Positions 11,705 through 24,107 are shown, counted from the stretch's first letter. The stretch: DNA of 53,900 nt from Ettlia oleoabundans (GCA_019693395.1 JAAMXP010003073.1:1-53900); one strand, 5' to 3'. A program made the numbers and translations. Notes: a model not told the origin generated them from the sequence alone.

Positions 11705-14659
11705 ATGGTGGCAGTCGTTCTGGCTCCTCAGATGGCCTCCGTCTCTGGCCGTGTGCACGGCATGGGCCTGCGCGCCAAGGCGGCGCCCCTCCTAAGGAGC
11801 CCCCGCCTGCAGTCGCATGCAGTCGGCTTTCAGCGGTGCACCCGGCTGATTACCTGCCAGGCGGCCCGGGACACTACGCGGGCCAGGTGCGGAGGGGAAG
11901 GGAGGGGAGCAGCCAGCGGCAGCGAGCCACCGGCACGCTACGGCTCCCGCGACGTCGCAGCGACAGGCACCCGCCAGCTTCCGCCCCACCAACCCTTGCA
12001 GCCCTCCGCCACACATTGGATTGCTCAGCTCCGCTCAGAGCGTCCAGCTGGTCAATCTGTCAGCCCTCCTGTGCCTGGAACAAGTCCTAATGTTGCTTGA
12101 ACCCACAACCGCCGCTTCCCCGCCATTGCTGCCTGTCTGCAGCGCCGCCGCCGTGGACACCATCACCGTTGCGCCACCAGAGGATGCTGGCGTGGCCGAC
12201 ATCCAGGTGCCTGAGTGGGCTGGGATGAGCTACAACGCCCAGTACGACGACATCTTCTCCAAGCCGCTCAACCTGCGCAAGGTCACTCCCAAGCCCGACC
12301 CCGAGGCTCAGGCTGAGGTGCGGTTCAGCGCTGGTGGCAACCTTGGGAGCATAAGCCCAAGTTACACTCACAGCCAGGCTGGAGTTGACCTGTCGCACGT
12401 CTCAAGTCGCAGCAGCTGAGCTGTTCTCTCAGCTGGTGGTTGGGCACCCAAGAGACTTGCGGCAGCGGGGCGCCTTCCACTGGCCACAGCCACAAACCGC
12501 AACCCGCCCAGCTTCTCTCCCAGCTTTTCCCAGCTGTCACTGTAGCAAATCAACCTCCCGTTGGGCATGCCCCTTCTTCAAGCCTTCTCCTCGTCTGCCT
12601 CTCAACTGCAGGTCCCTGGCGCGAAGAAGGTGCCATTCAGCGACGTGTACAGCAAGCCGCGCAGCCGCCTGTTTGGCCGCGAGTTCACCGCAAAGGACAA
12701 GATGTACTTGGGCTATATGGCCGTGGTGCACGCGGGCGCTCTGCTGGCGCCCTTCTACTTCAGGTGGGCACAGGGAGGCTGGAAGGCAGGTGCAACCAGG
12801 GGGTGAGTGAACTGGGCCTAGGTTTGTGCGGTAGAGGCAGCGCCCTGCTCCAGAGCGCCATGGAGCGGGGATGAACCAGAGTGCGGCGGGGAACAGGGGA
12901 GCAGAGGAGAAGCGGGCCTGCGTTGTGCTGCGTCGCAGCGAAGGCTCCAAAAGGAGGCTCAGATGTGTCAGTTAGCTGGTCATGAGCCAGGCCAGCTCGG
13001 ACGGCACGTCTGGGTGGCCTGCCGGCGTTGCTGCACTGTTGGTCCGCCCAGCAGCTTGCGAGCGGCCACCAACCGCTGCGCAGCCGCTCGGCATAATGCA
13101 CTGCCTGACTCCCGCTCCTTGTTACGCTCACACGCTGTGCCTATCGTGCTTGCGGTGCCTGCTGTGCAGTTGGACCAACGTTGCCGAGTTCCTGCTCATG
13201 TACTTTATCACTGGCTGCCTGGGCATCACCCTGTCCTACCACCGCCAGCTCAGCCACCGCTCCTTCACCACCCCCAAGTGGCTTGAGCGCGTGTTTGCGT
13301 ACTGCGGCGTGATGGCGGTGCAGGGAGATCCCAAGGAGTGGGTGAGTGCCCTTGCGACGCCTTCTGTGCATACAGAGTTGTGCGTTTCAGCCACTAACGT
13401 GGTTAAAAACGACACCTGGCCGACAAGTTGTGCACTTGCTGCCTTTGCTGCTGTTATTTGGCAGTGCCCTGCAGTGGTTGCAGCAGATTCATGTACCACT
13501 CCAGTGATTGATTGCACAGTGGGGCTTTGGATTCTACGGTCATAGGAGCCTGCAAGGGCAGCTCTCCTTTGCTGACGGTGTGCTGACACACACGTGTCCC
13601 TCGTCGATTACAAGGCTAAACCCTCGCCCCCCCTTTCCCTCTCTTGTGGCAGGTGTCCTGCCACCGTTACCACCACCTGCACTGTGAGACGCCGCTGGAC
13701 CCCCACACCGTGTACGAGGGCTTCTGGTGGAGCCACATGGGCTGGCTGCTGGACGACAAGGCCACGCAGAGCCGCGTGTTCGACACATCAAACGCGCAGG
13801 GTGAGCTGGCAGGCAGCCATGAGTGTATGCAAGCAAGGGCATGTGTGGATGTCTGTTGACTCTGATTATCAAACATCGGAGTCTGAATTTATCAAACCAT
13901 AGATGCGGCTGTTTTTGCAGCGCTCTGAACTTGCAGCGCTCTAACTTAGACTTTGCATTGAAACACCNCCCCCCCCCCCCCCCCCCTGCTGCAGACATAG
14001 CCAAGGACCCCTTCTATGACCACCTGGGCAAGCACTACACGTGGCACGTGGTGGGAATGTTCCTGGCCATCTACCTCATCGGCGGTTGGGAGAGCCTGCT
14101 GTGGGCGGGGTGCCTGCGCACAGTGTGGGTCTACCACATCACTTGGTTTGTCAACTCGGCGGCGCACCTGTGGGGCTCTCAGACCTACCGCACAGGTGAG
14201 CCGCGTTACAACAGCACAGCAACACAGGCACAGGCAGCACTGGCAATGTCTTCGGTTGTTTGTTGGTTGTTGATTAGGGTGAGGTTGGCAGGATTGGTAA
14301 TGCAGGCAAAGTGACGAGGACTGGCTTGTATGCCTCGTGTTCTTTCGGTGCTCTTGGCCCCGCGTTGATGCGTGCAGGCCCCGGGTGACACTTTTGACCA
14401 ATGCCCCTTGCTCTCCCTCCAACTCGCAGGCGACCAGAGCCGCAACAACTGGTGGGTGGGGCTGCTTGCCTTTGGCGAGGGCTGGCACAACAACCACCAC
14501 GCCTTTGAGTTCAGCGCGCGGCACGGGCTGGAGGAGCAGCAGTGGGACATGACCTGGCAGGTGATTCGCCTGCTGGAGAAGGTGGGCCTGGCGCAAAACG
14601 TTAAGCTGCCCACTGAGAAGCAGAAGGAGCGGCTGCGCATCAATCCCGCCAGCGCCTGA
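11705..14659 (+). CDS. FAD5: Plastid acyl-lipid desaturase, palmitoyl-MGDG delta-7 (FAD5) type
   Basis: Seven exons join in frame to 419 residues: 11705-11886, 12143-12317, 12612-12763, 13170-13341, 13653-13800, 13995-14195 and 14430-14659. The first 55 residues are basic, Ser/Ala rich and lack acidic residues, as in a chloroplast transit peptide. The three di-iron histidine boxes of the delta-9-type membrane desaturase fold are intact: HRQLSH (194-199), HRYHH (231-235) and HNNHH (363-367). Hydrophobic segments flank box 1 ([19 protein letters not shown]) and lie near residues 295-330. FAD5 enzymes introduce a delta-7 double bond into palmitate on the plastid galactolipid MGDG, using ferredoxin as electron donor; a delta-9 acyl-lipid specificity cannot be excluded. 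Exons 1 and 2 encode a low-conservation linker. Intron 5 contains a C run with one N, which does not affect coding. Confidence 0.95.
13966..13986. repeat. Homopolymeric C run with one ambiguous base
   Basis: Two C, an N at 13968, then 18 C lie in intron 5 of the desaturase gene, just before its acceptor. The N and run length probably reflect sequencing slippage, so the true length is uncertain. The run doubles as an extreme pyrimidine tract for the 3' splice site. Confidence 0.8.
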
Positions 14660-15176
14660 GCCCCAGGCTCTGTTGCTGGCGGCTGAGCTGATGGAGCTTG
14701 GCCGCCATAAGCTTGGCTGCCCAAGGTCGAGGGTTGTTGAAACTGAGGCTCTGGTTTAATCCAGCGGAGGTCCCAAGCAGCAGCCCTTCCCCCTACATAA
14801 AGAAGCAGTACCGGCAAACAGCGACCAGTGGTGCGCCGGGCTGTTGCAAGCCCTCGGATGCATTGTTGTGCGGTAGCCTGCTCTCCCTTTGCCTCCGTCC
14901 ATTTGGTTGGCACACCAGCTCTATCGCCCTGGGCCACTGCGTTTCGCCCGCCTCCTGCATCCGAACTTTTCCTTCCCTTCCATTTGATGTGGGTTCCCAT
15001 GTGCCCCGCCCCACGACACTGACATTGAAACAAATGCTTGGTGATGCCCCGGCTTGCATCATCCCCTGTTCGCCCCACCCATCTTCGCCGTCGATCAAAT
15101 TTCTTATTCCACCGTCCAGCCAGCTGCCTTTTTGCTTTGCCCGTGCGAGTGGTACCAGGCTAGGGCACCCCAGCGT

Positions 15177-15316
15177 CATGCTAGCTTGCTGAGTCAGGAT
15201 GTTGCTCTGTTGCTTTCCTGCCCTGCCCCCATCCCCACCCTTGCGGCATGCTAGCTTGCTGGTCGAGATGTTCCTGTTGCCGACTTGCCTGTCCCGTGTG
15301 TGTGCGCGCACTGAAC
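15177..15316. repeat. Degenerate direct duplication, about 70-base period
   Basis: The 15-mer CATGCTAGCTTGCTG occurs at 15177-15191 and again at 15247-15261. The sequence after each copy remains similar for a few tens of bases (a GATGTT...CTGTTGC...TTGCCTG-like series), with substitutions and small indels. It looks like an old tandem duplication in the presumed 3' UTR of the desaturase. Confidence 0.55.
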
Positions 15317-15628
15317 TGCCCTTGCTGCAGCTGTATACAATCCCGTTTCCCACGACATTTTTTGCCCCAATCTAGTACTTGCTGTGGCACCTTCTGCCGG
15401 CAGCAAGCAGGCCCTCTGAGCAGCCTCTTCCTGCCTCCCCACCTATCCCCTGGCATGCTTGGCCTAATACCTGTTTCAACACATGCCTCGTTCAACGAGC
15501 AGCAGTTTGCCCGGGCTGGGTGATGTGCGATGCTGGTCCCCATTCCTTTGCCACACCACTCAATGTCCTGTCGCGTCACTACAGCAGTACAGCAGTGTCT
15601 GTGCGCGCCTTGTCCCTTCGTAGGTGTC

Positions 15629-15633
15629 TGTAA
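15629..15633 (+). terminator. Candidate TGTAA poly(A) signal for FAD5
   Basis: TGTAA is the usual chlorophyte polyadenylation signal. This is the first copy on the plus strand after the desaturase stop, but it lies 970 bases downstream, so a variant signal nearer the gene is possible. Confidence 0.3.
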
Positions 15634-15873
15634 CAGCTCTCTGTGCCTGGCAGTATTTTACGACAGCAAATATGGTTATGTGGCGGTTGCCTCCAGCAAC
15701 AGGCTCAATTAGGCAGATACTGCATGCCTTCCTAATGACATAAACGTAGACACACGCTCGCATACACTCTCAACAGATGAATCACTCAGTTATCAGTCAG
15801 GTCAGATAGGAAGCGGTGCAAGCATGGTCATCGGGCAGCAGATACGTCATGCAGTATAAATCATATTCATAGC

Positions 15874-18800
15874 TCAAGATGGGAACACCGCTGCCCTTGC
15901 CGCCGCAATGTGCCGCTGTAACTGCCGCCTCACAGCCGCCAGCTCAGACTGAAGCACTGGGCCGCTGCTGCCGGCAGAAGGTGGGGTTTGGGAGCTGTCC
16001 AGCCGAACACAGCTGGCAGCGCAAGTGGCAAGGACAGGGCTGCGCCCCTCCAGCCGCTTCACTGTGTCCAACACTTGCAGCAGCGGGCGCGCGTCACCAT
16101 CTGCCGCAGCATTGATAGCCTGCAGTGTCCCAACAAGGGTTCGCTGGCATTGGGCAACAGAAGCTAAAAGCCATTGCAACGCAGTGCTTGTACCAGTGCT
16201 TGGGGCAAGGTGCAGGGGAGTGCCATCCGTACGTGAACGAAAACAATGGCCAGTGAACAACAGCACAATCAGAACGCTTTGGACACCACTTTTGAGCACG
16301 ATCCGGAAAGCCAAAGTGCAGATCTTGCCTGGTCTTCTCACCTGCTGTGCCTGCGTGGCAGAGATGCGCTTGTTGACCACCATCTCCAGCAGATATGACA
16401 GCCGCTGATCACTCATCTCTGGCGGTAACAAGGCAGGGGCCTCGGCAGGGCTGAGGGCCCCTGGTGACAGCGCCACTGGCGGCGGCAGGGGCTGGGAGAT
16501 GACGGCACCGCTGTGTCCAAAATCTGCATGACCGGCTGAGCCACCTGCGTGGCTCTTGCTGCTGCTTGCGTGCGCCTGGTGCTGAGTTGAGAGGGGGATG
16601 AAGGGTGGCATGCAAGAGCTAGCTGCCAGCGGCTGGAAGCTGCATGCCTGCCCTGCAATAACGGCACCCTGGTGCCACGTGTGGGGCGCCGAGGTGGTGC
16701 CAGGGCTGCCACTGCTAGCCGGGCGTGCCAACATAGGGCCGCCGAGCATGCCAGCCACAGGGGCTGTGGCTGCCGCAGGGCTGGCCCTGCCAGACGCACA
16801 GCTGGAGCCACAGCTAGCAGGCGCCGATGGAGCAAATGCTGCTGGCGCAAGGTGGCTGTACATCTCCAGTTTTGTTGCGCCTTGCAGGCAGGAGCCAGCC
16901 GGGCCTGAACGGCTGACCTGACTGGCCTGGCTGGTGTGCACCTGCTGTGACAGAGCGTCCACTTGTGCCTGCAGAGCTCGCAGGCGGTCCCCGCGCTGTG
17001 CATTTTCCCGGGTCAGGGCTTTGATGCTGGCCTCCTTGAGGAGCTGATCCGCCTGGACAGCCCTCAACAGCTCAGTCAGAGACACTGCCTGGTTGTCAAC
17101 AGCAGCCCTGCAACAAGAGGAGCCCGACACGACCGACAGGCAATTTCGATAAAATAGGCGGGTGTGACTCATCAAGGTGACACCACTGTTTCAGGTTCAT
17201 GTCGCAGTTTACTGACAAACCAGCCAGCCAGGCAGCCAGCAACGGGTCCAACCAGCAGAGATTCATAAGCCAAGCAGCACGCCCCCACCTGGCGGAACAG
17301 CACTCCCCCAACATCTGGCGGCACGAGTCCAACACCGCATTGCTCTGCTGCAGATGCTCCCTCAGCCGCGACACAGCCGCCTCCAATCCAGCATTGACCT
17401 CCTGCAGCTGCTGCACGGTGGCAGCCAGCCCATCACGCTCCGCCCGCAGCGCATCCGCAGCAACTGCCGCCGACTGGCATGCCGCCGCCTGCTGCGCTGC
17501 CTCAGCCTGCGCTTCAGCCAACTGCCCCTGAAGGGTTGTCTTCGTGCCCTGCAAGCTGTCAACCAGCTTGGCAAGCTGCTTGGCCTCCACCTCTGCCTCC
17601 TGTGCATGCGCCTGCAGCTGCTGCTGCTCCATGTGCAGCTGGTGGTTGCGGTTCATGAGCTGCAGCAGCAGGAAAGGTGGGAGGAAATCAGCAGCCATGT
17701 TATACCCAGAAGGGAAGGACAGTGCATTACTGGAGTATGAGCATTGCAGCAACAATGCAAGGCTCATGCTCAACTTTCGCTCAACCACATAGGCACCCAG
17801 AATAAGCAGGTGAGTGGTGCCAAAAACCGGGTCTCGAATTCAGGTGCACAATCTGCAGCTCACTCACGGCAGCAAGCTCCTCCTGCAATGAGCTTTGGCC
17901 ACCCAGCATGGCCTGAAGCTGCGCCACCTGCTGCTGCAGCTGCCCGCACTGCTGCTCCTGCTCCTCGCACATCGCAGCCAGCCGCTCGGCCTGCTTCAGT
18001 GCAGCCTGCTGCTCCGCAACTGCGGCTGTGCAGCTGCACTCTGCTTGCTCCCTTGCCCGTCGTTGGTTGTCACATTCCTGCTGCAAGCGCTGCAAACGCT
18101 CAGTGGTGCACCGTATCTCGCCCCACGCTTCCTGTAGCTGTGCTGCCAGGGCCTGCCGCTCTTCCTGCACCTGTGCAAGCTGCTTCTTTGCCTGATGGTG
18201 CTCCTGCAAAAGCTGATCCAATGCTGCAGAAGCCGCTGCCGCCTGCGTAATGGCTGCAGCTGCTGCATCAGCCGCACCCTGCGCTTTAGCCGCAGCATCT
18301 GCGGCTGCCAGCTCAGCCTCCGCTCGTGCTGCGCATGCTGCCTCCCTCTCCCTCTCAACCTTCTCCCTAACAGCCACCGCAGCGTCCCGTTGGGCGACAG
18401 CAGCGACTCGATCTGCCTCAGCCGCAGACTGCGAGGCCAGAGCGTGCTTCAGGGATTCCGCTGCTTCCTGGTGACGCTCCTGCGCTGCATGCACTGCCGC
18501 CTGCAGCTCCGCGGCCTGGTGCTGAGCTGCCGCCAGGTCGGCATCAAGCGAATTCACCTGCAGCAAAGGAGAAAAGGAACAATCCACCCAGGTCAGTTGA
18601 CGACCACAGCAATATTCAGCAACATTCTTCAGGGACAAAGCATCCTGACATCCACTCCAAACAGCGGCAGCCCTATTGACGCCAAAACAACAATGCGAGG
18701 AGCTAGAGCAAGACGTGTGGATAAACAGCTGCCCAGACCTGCACACTGAGGCATTCTGCCTGCCCCTCCACCTCCACCCGCACTGACTGCAAAGCATCCA

Positions 18801-21800
18801 GCTGCAGCCAGGGGATGGTAAATATTTAACCACGATCCTCTGCTTTTTACCTCTAAAAGCAAAACCAAGCCAAATGGCCAGGCAGCTGCATCCACTCATC
18901 CATGGTGCAGACGCAGCCTACAGCCTGGCAGACTGCAGGAAACTCCCAAACAGATGCGCACAGCAATACCTGTTCGGACTTGCTCTGCAGCTCTTCTCTG
19001 ACACGTTCCACGGCATCCTGCAGCTGAGCCACCACCCCCAGCGTGGCGGCCAGCTTGCCGGCCAGGGCAGCCCTCCTCCACCCCGCCATTATGCAAGACA
19101 GCAGGCGGCGGCGCAGCAGCGTCCGTGCATGCGCCAGTTGGTGCTGCCGCTGACGGCGGAATGCCACCACAGCACGCCAGGCGTGGAGCGAGGACCGGAA
19201 GCGGCGGTGGCTGCAGTGTTGATGGAAGGCGACCGCCAGCCTCCTACACTCACAAGCAGCTGCCAATGATCAGTAAGTGGGCAACACAACAGCCATGGAA
19301 AACTGTTGGGAAGCGCATACGATCACCCACCATTCGGGGGCCCCAAAGGAGGCAACAGCAGAGGCTCACCTCTTTTCAGCCACCTTGACAGCAGCCCGCC
19401 ATGCCTTGAACCCAGTTCCCAGCAGGTGCCTATCCCGCCGCTGGTTTATGCCGCGGCACACCTGCGTCCACTGCTGCCACCCATGCCAGCACGCCGACAA
19501 CAAGTTATGCCGGCAGTGCTGCTGTGCCAACTGCTTTTGCTGTGCATGAAGCCGTTTCTCCTCTGCTCCTTGCCGCCAGGCACGCCAGCCACGGCGCAGC
19601 AGCATTGCCTTGCTTACTATTGTGCAACGTAGAACAGCGTTGCGATCCTGCCTGGCTTCTTGTGCAGCCTGTCGCCAATGGGACAGCAGGTGCCGCATGT
19701 GATGCTGCGCAGCCAGCGCCTGCATGGGTGCCAGGGCATTCCATCCAGGGTTATTGCAAGGCACTGGCATGCATTTATGACGATAATACACAGACTGCCG
19801 GAACAGTTCACAATATACATTTGAAAAGTAAGGGAGGTGGCATGGTTCTGCCAAGTGGCGATGCTCCCATCACCTTGAGCATGCGGGTGTGGGTGCGGCA
19901 CTGCAGGTAGCCCTGCCAGGCAAGGAAGGCACGCCGCTGGCTGCCCATCCACTGCTCCAGGAGCCGCATCTGCACTTGAGCCATGCATGGCAGTACATGC
20001 TCCTGCATGTACTGCCTCCAGCTGCCAAAGAAGTCACGCAGGAGCCGGCGGCGCTGCAGAGCCACAGCTGCCCTTAATGTCGGGTGCTGCGGCGGAAGCT
20101 CCACCTGCTGGCATGCTGCGGTGTACTGCACCCAAGCCCCAAAGTACCGCCGCAGCATCATGCTCTGATGATGCATGCCGGCTGCAGCCAGCAAACCCCT
20201 GTGCAGCACACCCTCCTGGCAAAACGCCCGCCATGCCTGCCAGCCCAGCTGCAAGCAGCCCAGCTGCCAGCGCCGCTTCCGTGCTGCCAGCAGTCTGCTG
20301 CGCTGCGTGGCTAGCCGCCAGTGGCGCAGCCATTCCACCCCCAGGGAGCGGCGGTGCAGCAGGCCCGCCTGTCGCTCCATAAACGCCAGATAAGCGCATT
20401 CGCCTGACGCCTCCTGCCAGCGCATCAGGGCGCGACGCAGGATGGCACGGGATGCCAGGGCAGAGCTGCGATGCGTGAGGTGATGGCAAGGGCAACCAAA
20501 GATATCAACATGTTGATATGTCCTGGGCCCGTTGGAATTAACGGCTTTGCACTATAAGCCTGCTAGCAGCAGCAGCTGGCATACACTCTCCAGCAATGCT
20601 GAAGGCCACCTGACACCATCAATGCAGCATTTAGCAGTGGCCCCACACGGTAACCCACCAGGCAGCCTCCAAACGCTCCCGCCGTTGGTAACCGGCCACT
20701 TGGGAGACCAGCTCGCAAGTTCGCGCCTCTTGGGCGGCGGCACGCACCGCCTCTGCCCGCCACTCATCCTCATGCGACACAATGGTGAGGCGTAGCTCCA
20801 CCGCTTTACGACCCTCCAATTCAGCCACCCTTGCCTGCAGCTGCTGCGCCTTCACAGCCGCCATCTCGCACTCTGCCCTTGCTTGTTCAACCAACTCCTG
20901 CCGCTCCGCTTGTGCCTGCTCCACCACCTGCTGCTGCGCTGCCGCTGCTTCCACCTCAGCCTTCAGCGCTGCACGGCTGGCCAGCGCTTCCTTCAACCGC
21001 TCCCCAAGCGCCTCTAGCTGCTGTGCCTGCTGCTGCTCCAGGGCTGCTGCCGCCGACTGCGCCTCCTCCAACGCTGCACGCTGCTCAATCAGTTGCGCCT
21101 CCAATTTATGTGAGTGCCCCTGAACATCCGCAAGCGCCACTGCCAGCTGGTGGTTGGCAGCCTGCAGCTCTGCTGCAGCTGTCTCATGCTGCTGCATGAC
21201 GGACTGGAGGGCCTGGATCTGCAGGGCAGGTCAGACGGACAGCCAGTGAGCGAAGGGCTAAGGCGGCAACCAACAGCGGGCACACAGAGTGCCCCGGGGT
21301 CAGCCAAGAATGATCTTGACACCATTTACCTGAAATTTAACCAGGGGTTCATGTTCAGCTGGCATGTTGTTGCCGGCAAGATTAGAGTGGACATTAGCCA
21401 ACCGCATTGACCCACCTGGTCGACCCGTCCCTCCTGCTGCAACAGCTGAATAATGGACTGCAGGCCGTAGCCCTGCTGCGTGTTGTCACCACCGGGAGGC
21501 GAGGGGCACTGGGGAAGGTTCTGGGCCGCGAACAAACCGCTGCTGCCGCCGGCATCGCCATGACAGGCCAGAGGGTTTGGCACCCATTGCTGCAGGTAGT
21601 TGGGAATATTCAGCGCAACAACCAACGCTTACACACAGCACAGTGGCAGCGGTGCTATGTGCAAGCAAGCAGTTTGCACAATGCAGGCCGCTGTAGAAAG
21701 TTGCGATACCTGGGCGAATGGGTTGCCGGGGAGCGAGTGACTGGAGCGGGCTGGGAGGGAGCAGTGCGGGCTGTCGCTGCGGGACATTGCCGTCACTGAT

Positions 21801-24107
21801 GGCTGCCGGGGGAGAACATGTCTCACGCTCTGCTTGGCTGGCGCAACATTGTCCCTAGCAGGCGCAGCAGCCTGACTGGTGCCCCATCTCACCTCGCTGC
21901 TACCGGCCTGCAAGGGCCGCGGCGTTTTGGAGCGTGCCTGCTCCATCTGCTCATACTCAGCCAACCCATCATCGGGCTGCCACCGCCGCTGCCGCTGCTC
22001 TTCCTCTTCCTGCCCCCACTGATTTGCAGCAGCAGGGAGCTGCTGCATGGTGGGTGGCACGGTGCCTGTGCGCGGTATGGTGGGCTGGCTGCCTGCAGTT
22101 GTATGGCTGCCTCCAGGCTGCATAGCGGACGGTCGCAATGCTGGCCCCTGCCTTGTGGGCTCGGGGTGCTGCTGCTTCAAAGCATTCTTCAACCCAGTAG
22201 CTCCCGCCTGCCCCTGCACCGCACCCAGTGTCTCCCCTGTCCCAGCAGAGGCAGGACGCATGGCGGGAATGGCCCACTGCGCCTCCGCTGCTGCCGGCCG
22301 CTCCTCAGCCTGCCCCTTGATCGTCTGCAGGGGAGGCCCCCCACCTCCGCCCACTGCTGCCTCCAATGCTGCATGGAGCTCCCTGATCCGCCCCTCATAC
22401 TCTGTTGCCCGCTGAGACACATTGCTGTGGGCAGCCGCCTCAGCCAAGCCCAGCAAGGCATCTCGCAGCTCCTGGATGAGAGCCTCTCTGAAAAGGCGTG
22501 CACGTGCGGGAGGGCAGGGCAAGCTTAAGATGCGGCAGTTAGCGTGCAGGTGGCACACCCTGAACAGCAATGTGTAAAACCAGAACCTTCCCTTGCACCC
22601 TCTGAAAGTGTGATCGGTCATATGGGATCTTCCCATCATGCATGCCAAGCCTCCCTGCTCCAACCCACCTGTCCTGCTGCACCCTGCCCTGCGCCTCCCG
22701 CTGGCCCTCCAGCGCCTGGAGCTTACTGGGAGAGAGAGGGCGGGTGATTGGCGCCAGCGTGGCAGCGGCCTCTGCCTTGGCAGCCTCCAGCATCCCCATG
22801 AGGCTGGCAATCGTTTCCTGCTGAAGCAGCATCACCTGCGCAAAGGCCTGCAGGGTAGATGGCAGGAGGTGGAGGCGGTTTGGTGCAGGCTTGCGGGAGG
22901 ATCTGCTTGACGGGGAAGCAAGCCAGCTATGCCAAATGCTTTCAAGTTGGCCATGTGTGCGGGTTCCTTAAGATGGATTATCGCTCCAGAGGGATCATTA
23001 CTCGACATGCCACCCAATTACCTGCTGCCACAGCTTGATGCTGCCCTCTGCCTTGCCGCCTGCCAGCACCAGCTTGCGGTACAGCCGTACCACCTCCCGC
23101 CGAATGGCCAGACCGACGGCATGCCGCTCCTGGAGATACGGGTGGGACGCAACGGTGAGGATACGAATCAATACAACCAGTGTAGCAAATCGAGTTGCGT
23201 CGGCGTATCATCACAAAGTATCAGCACAAGTGGGAGGGGAGTCAATGCAGGCTTCCAACAGATTGAGCAAGTCGCACCTGGCTGCCCAGGCTGCCTTCAT
23301 AGTCCCACAACTGCAACACGCGGCTGATGCCCTGCCCGCTAATGCCCGGCAGCCCCTCAGTTCCCGCCGCCGCCAAGGTGCCGTACTGCCCGCCCAGCAC
23401 TGCACATTGCAGCTCGCAGTGCAGGTTGATCAGCTGTACGGCTCGCCCCAGCTTGTGCACGAGGCAGGCATTGCTGGTCATGAGGGCAAGCATGGTGGCT
23501 TCGTGCGCAACTGCACACGGAGCCGCCCGCCGCTCCTCCTCTGTAACTGCTCGGTTGTCCAGCATGGTTAGCGATGGTCCCAGCGTTGTGATCACATGAG
23601 CACGGTAGTTGGGGAGGTCAGCCATGGGGTTGCCTTCAAAGCTGGCAGCCTCCAGGGAGATGGCGGCGGCAGGCAGCAGGTGCAGGCAGCCTAGGTCAGC
23701 CAGCGAATTGTCAGCAACAGAAAGCGCACGCAGCCCTCGGAACTGCTCAATGCCCGCCAAGCTGCGCAGATTGTTCTTGCTGACATACAGCGTCTGCAGT
23801 TGGTGAAGAGGAATAAGGAGAATGGGTGAGATGTGGCCACCAAGTTCGGTGGGATGCAAACGGTGCAAGCTTGGAGTGTGCTTCATGAGCGAGAAGCACA
23901 GCGCACCTTGACTGCGGCATAGCGATCTGGCAGGACGTCCAGCAAAGTTATGCGTTTGTCCACTGCCGAAATTTTCCTGCCATCAAAGCTGCCGGGGTGC
24001 TGGGCCAGCACCGTCGCCAGGCTGACGGCGGCGGGGCGCCGCCCTGGCTTTGGCAGTCGCTCGAACTGCCGCTCTCTGTGCCTTGCGCCGCATTTGTTGG
24101 CCGACAT
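15874..24107 (-). CDS. Giant LRR, coiled-coil and SFI1-like-repeat protein (putative centrin-binding, centriolar)
   Basis: Fourteen exons join in one frame to about 1,978 residues: 24107-23907, 23793-23278, 23129-23022, 22847-22669, 22487-21893, 21802-21710, 21589-21416, 21218-20659, 20465-19874, 19719-19370, 19243-18970, 18557-17868, 17659-17289 and 17107-15874. Residues 68-165 hold leucine-rich repeats (LYVSKNNLRSLAGIEQF, LRALSVADNSLADL) closed by an LRR-cap-like segment (NPMADLPNYRAHVITTLGPS). Residues 240-620 are helical with a Pro/Gln-rich part. Residues 623-800 are coiled coil. Residues 809-1190 hold about twelve SFI1-like repeats ending in L-x3-[FW]-x2-W, for example LRDFFGSWRQY, LQLGWQAWRAF and LLRRGWRAWRQG. 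Residues 1190-1570 are coiled coil again and the rest is Ser/Pro rich. SFI1 repeats bind centrin. LRR plus coiled coil recalls algal VFL1 and animal LRRCC1, which act at centrioles, but the SFI1 block is extra. The segment 21892-21803 (90 nt) is open in frame and might be coding. The last exon has a donor-like site at 16341 but no clear acceptor, so I left it unspliced. Confidence 0.85.

Larger units (their letters stand above)
14660..15873. other. Convergent 3' flanks of FAD5 and the LRR/SFI1-repeat gene
   Basis: This 1.2 kb has no supported coding exon. It lies between two stop codons facing each other and should hold both 3' UTRs. It contains a degenerate 70-base tandem duplication (15177-15316) and, on the plus strand, the first TGTAA after the desaturase stop at 15629. 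Confidence 0.55.

Noticed and set aside
11333..12100. 255-residue single-frame ORF on the plus strand
   Set aside because: It is exon 1 of the desaturase plus its upstream region and intron; the splice donor at 11887 ends the real coding part.
14206..15078. 290-residue minus-strand ORF
   Set aside because: It runs antisense through the last desaturase exon and its histidine box; composition and lack of domain mark it as a shadow.
18195..18749. 184-residue plus-strand ORF, Cys/Ser/Leu rich
   Set aside because: It is antisense to a coiled-coil exon; Ala/Gln/Glu-rich coding DNA gives long open frames on the other strand.
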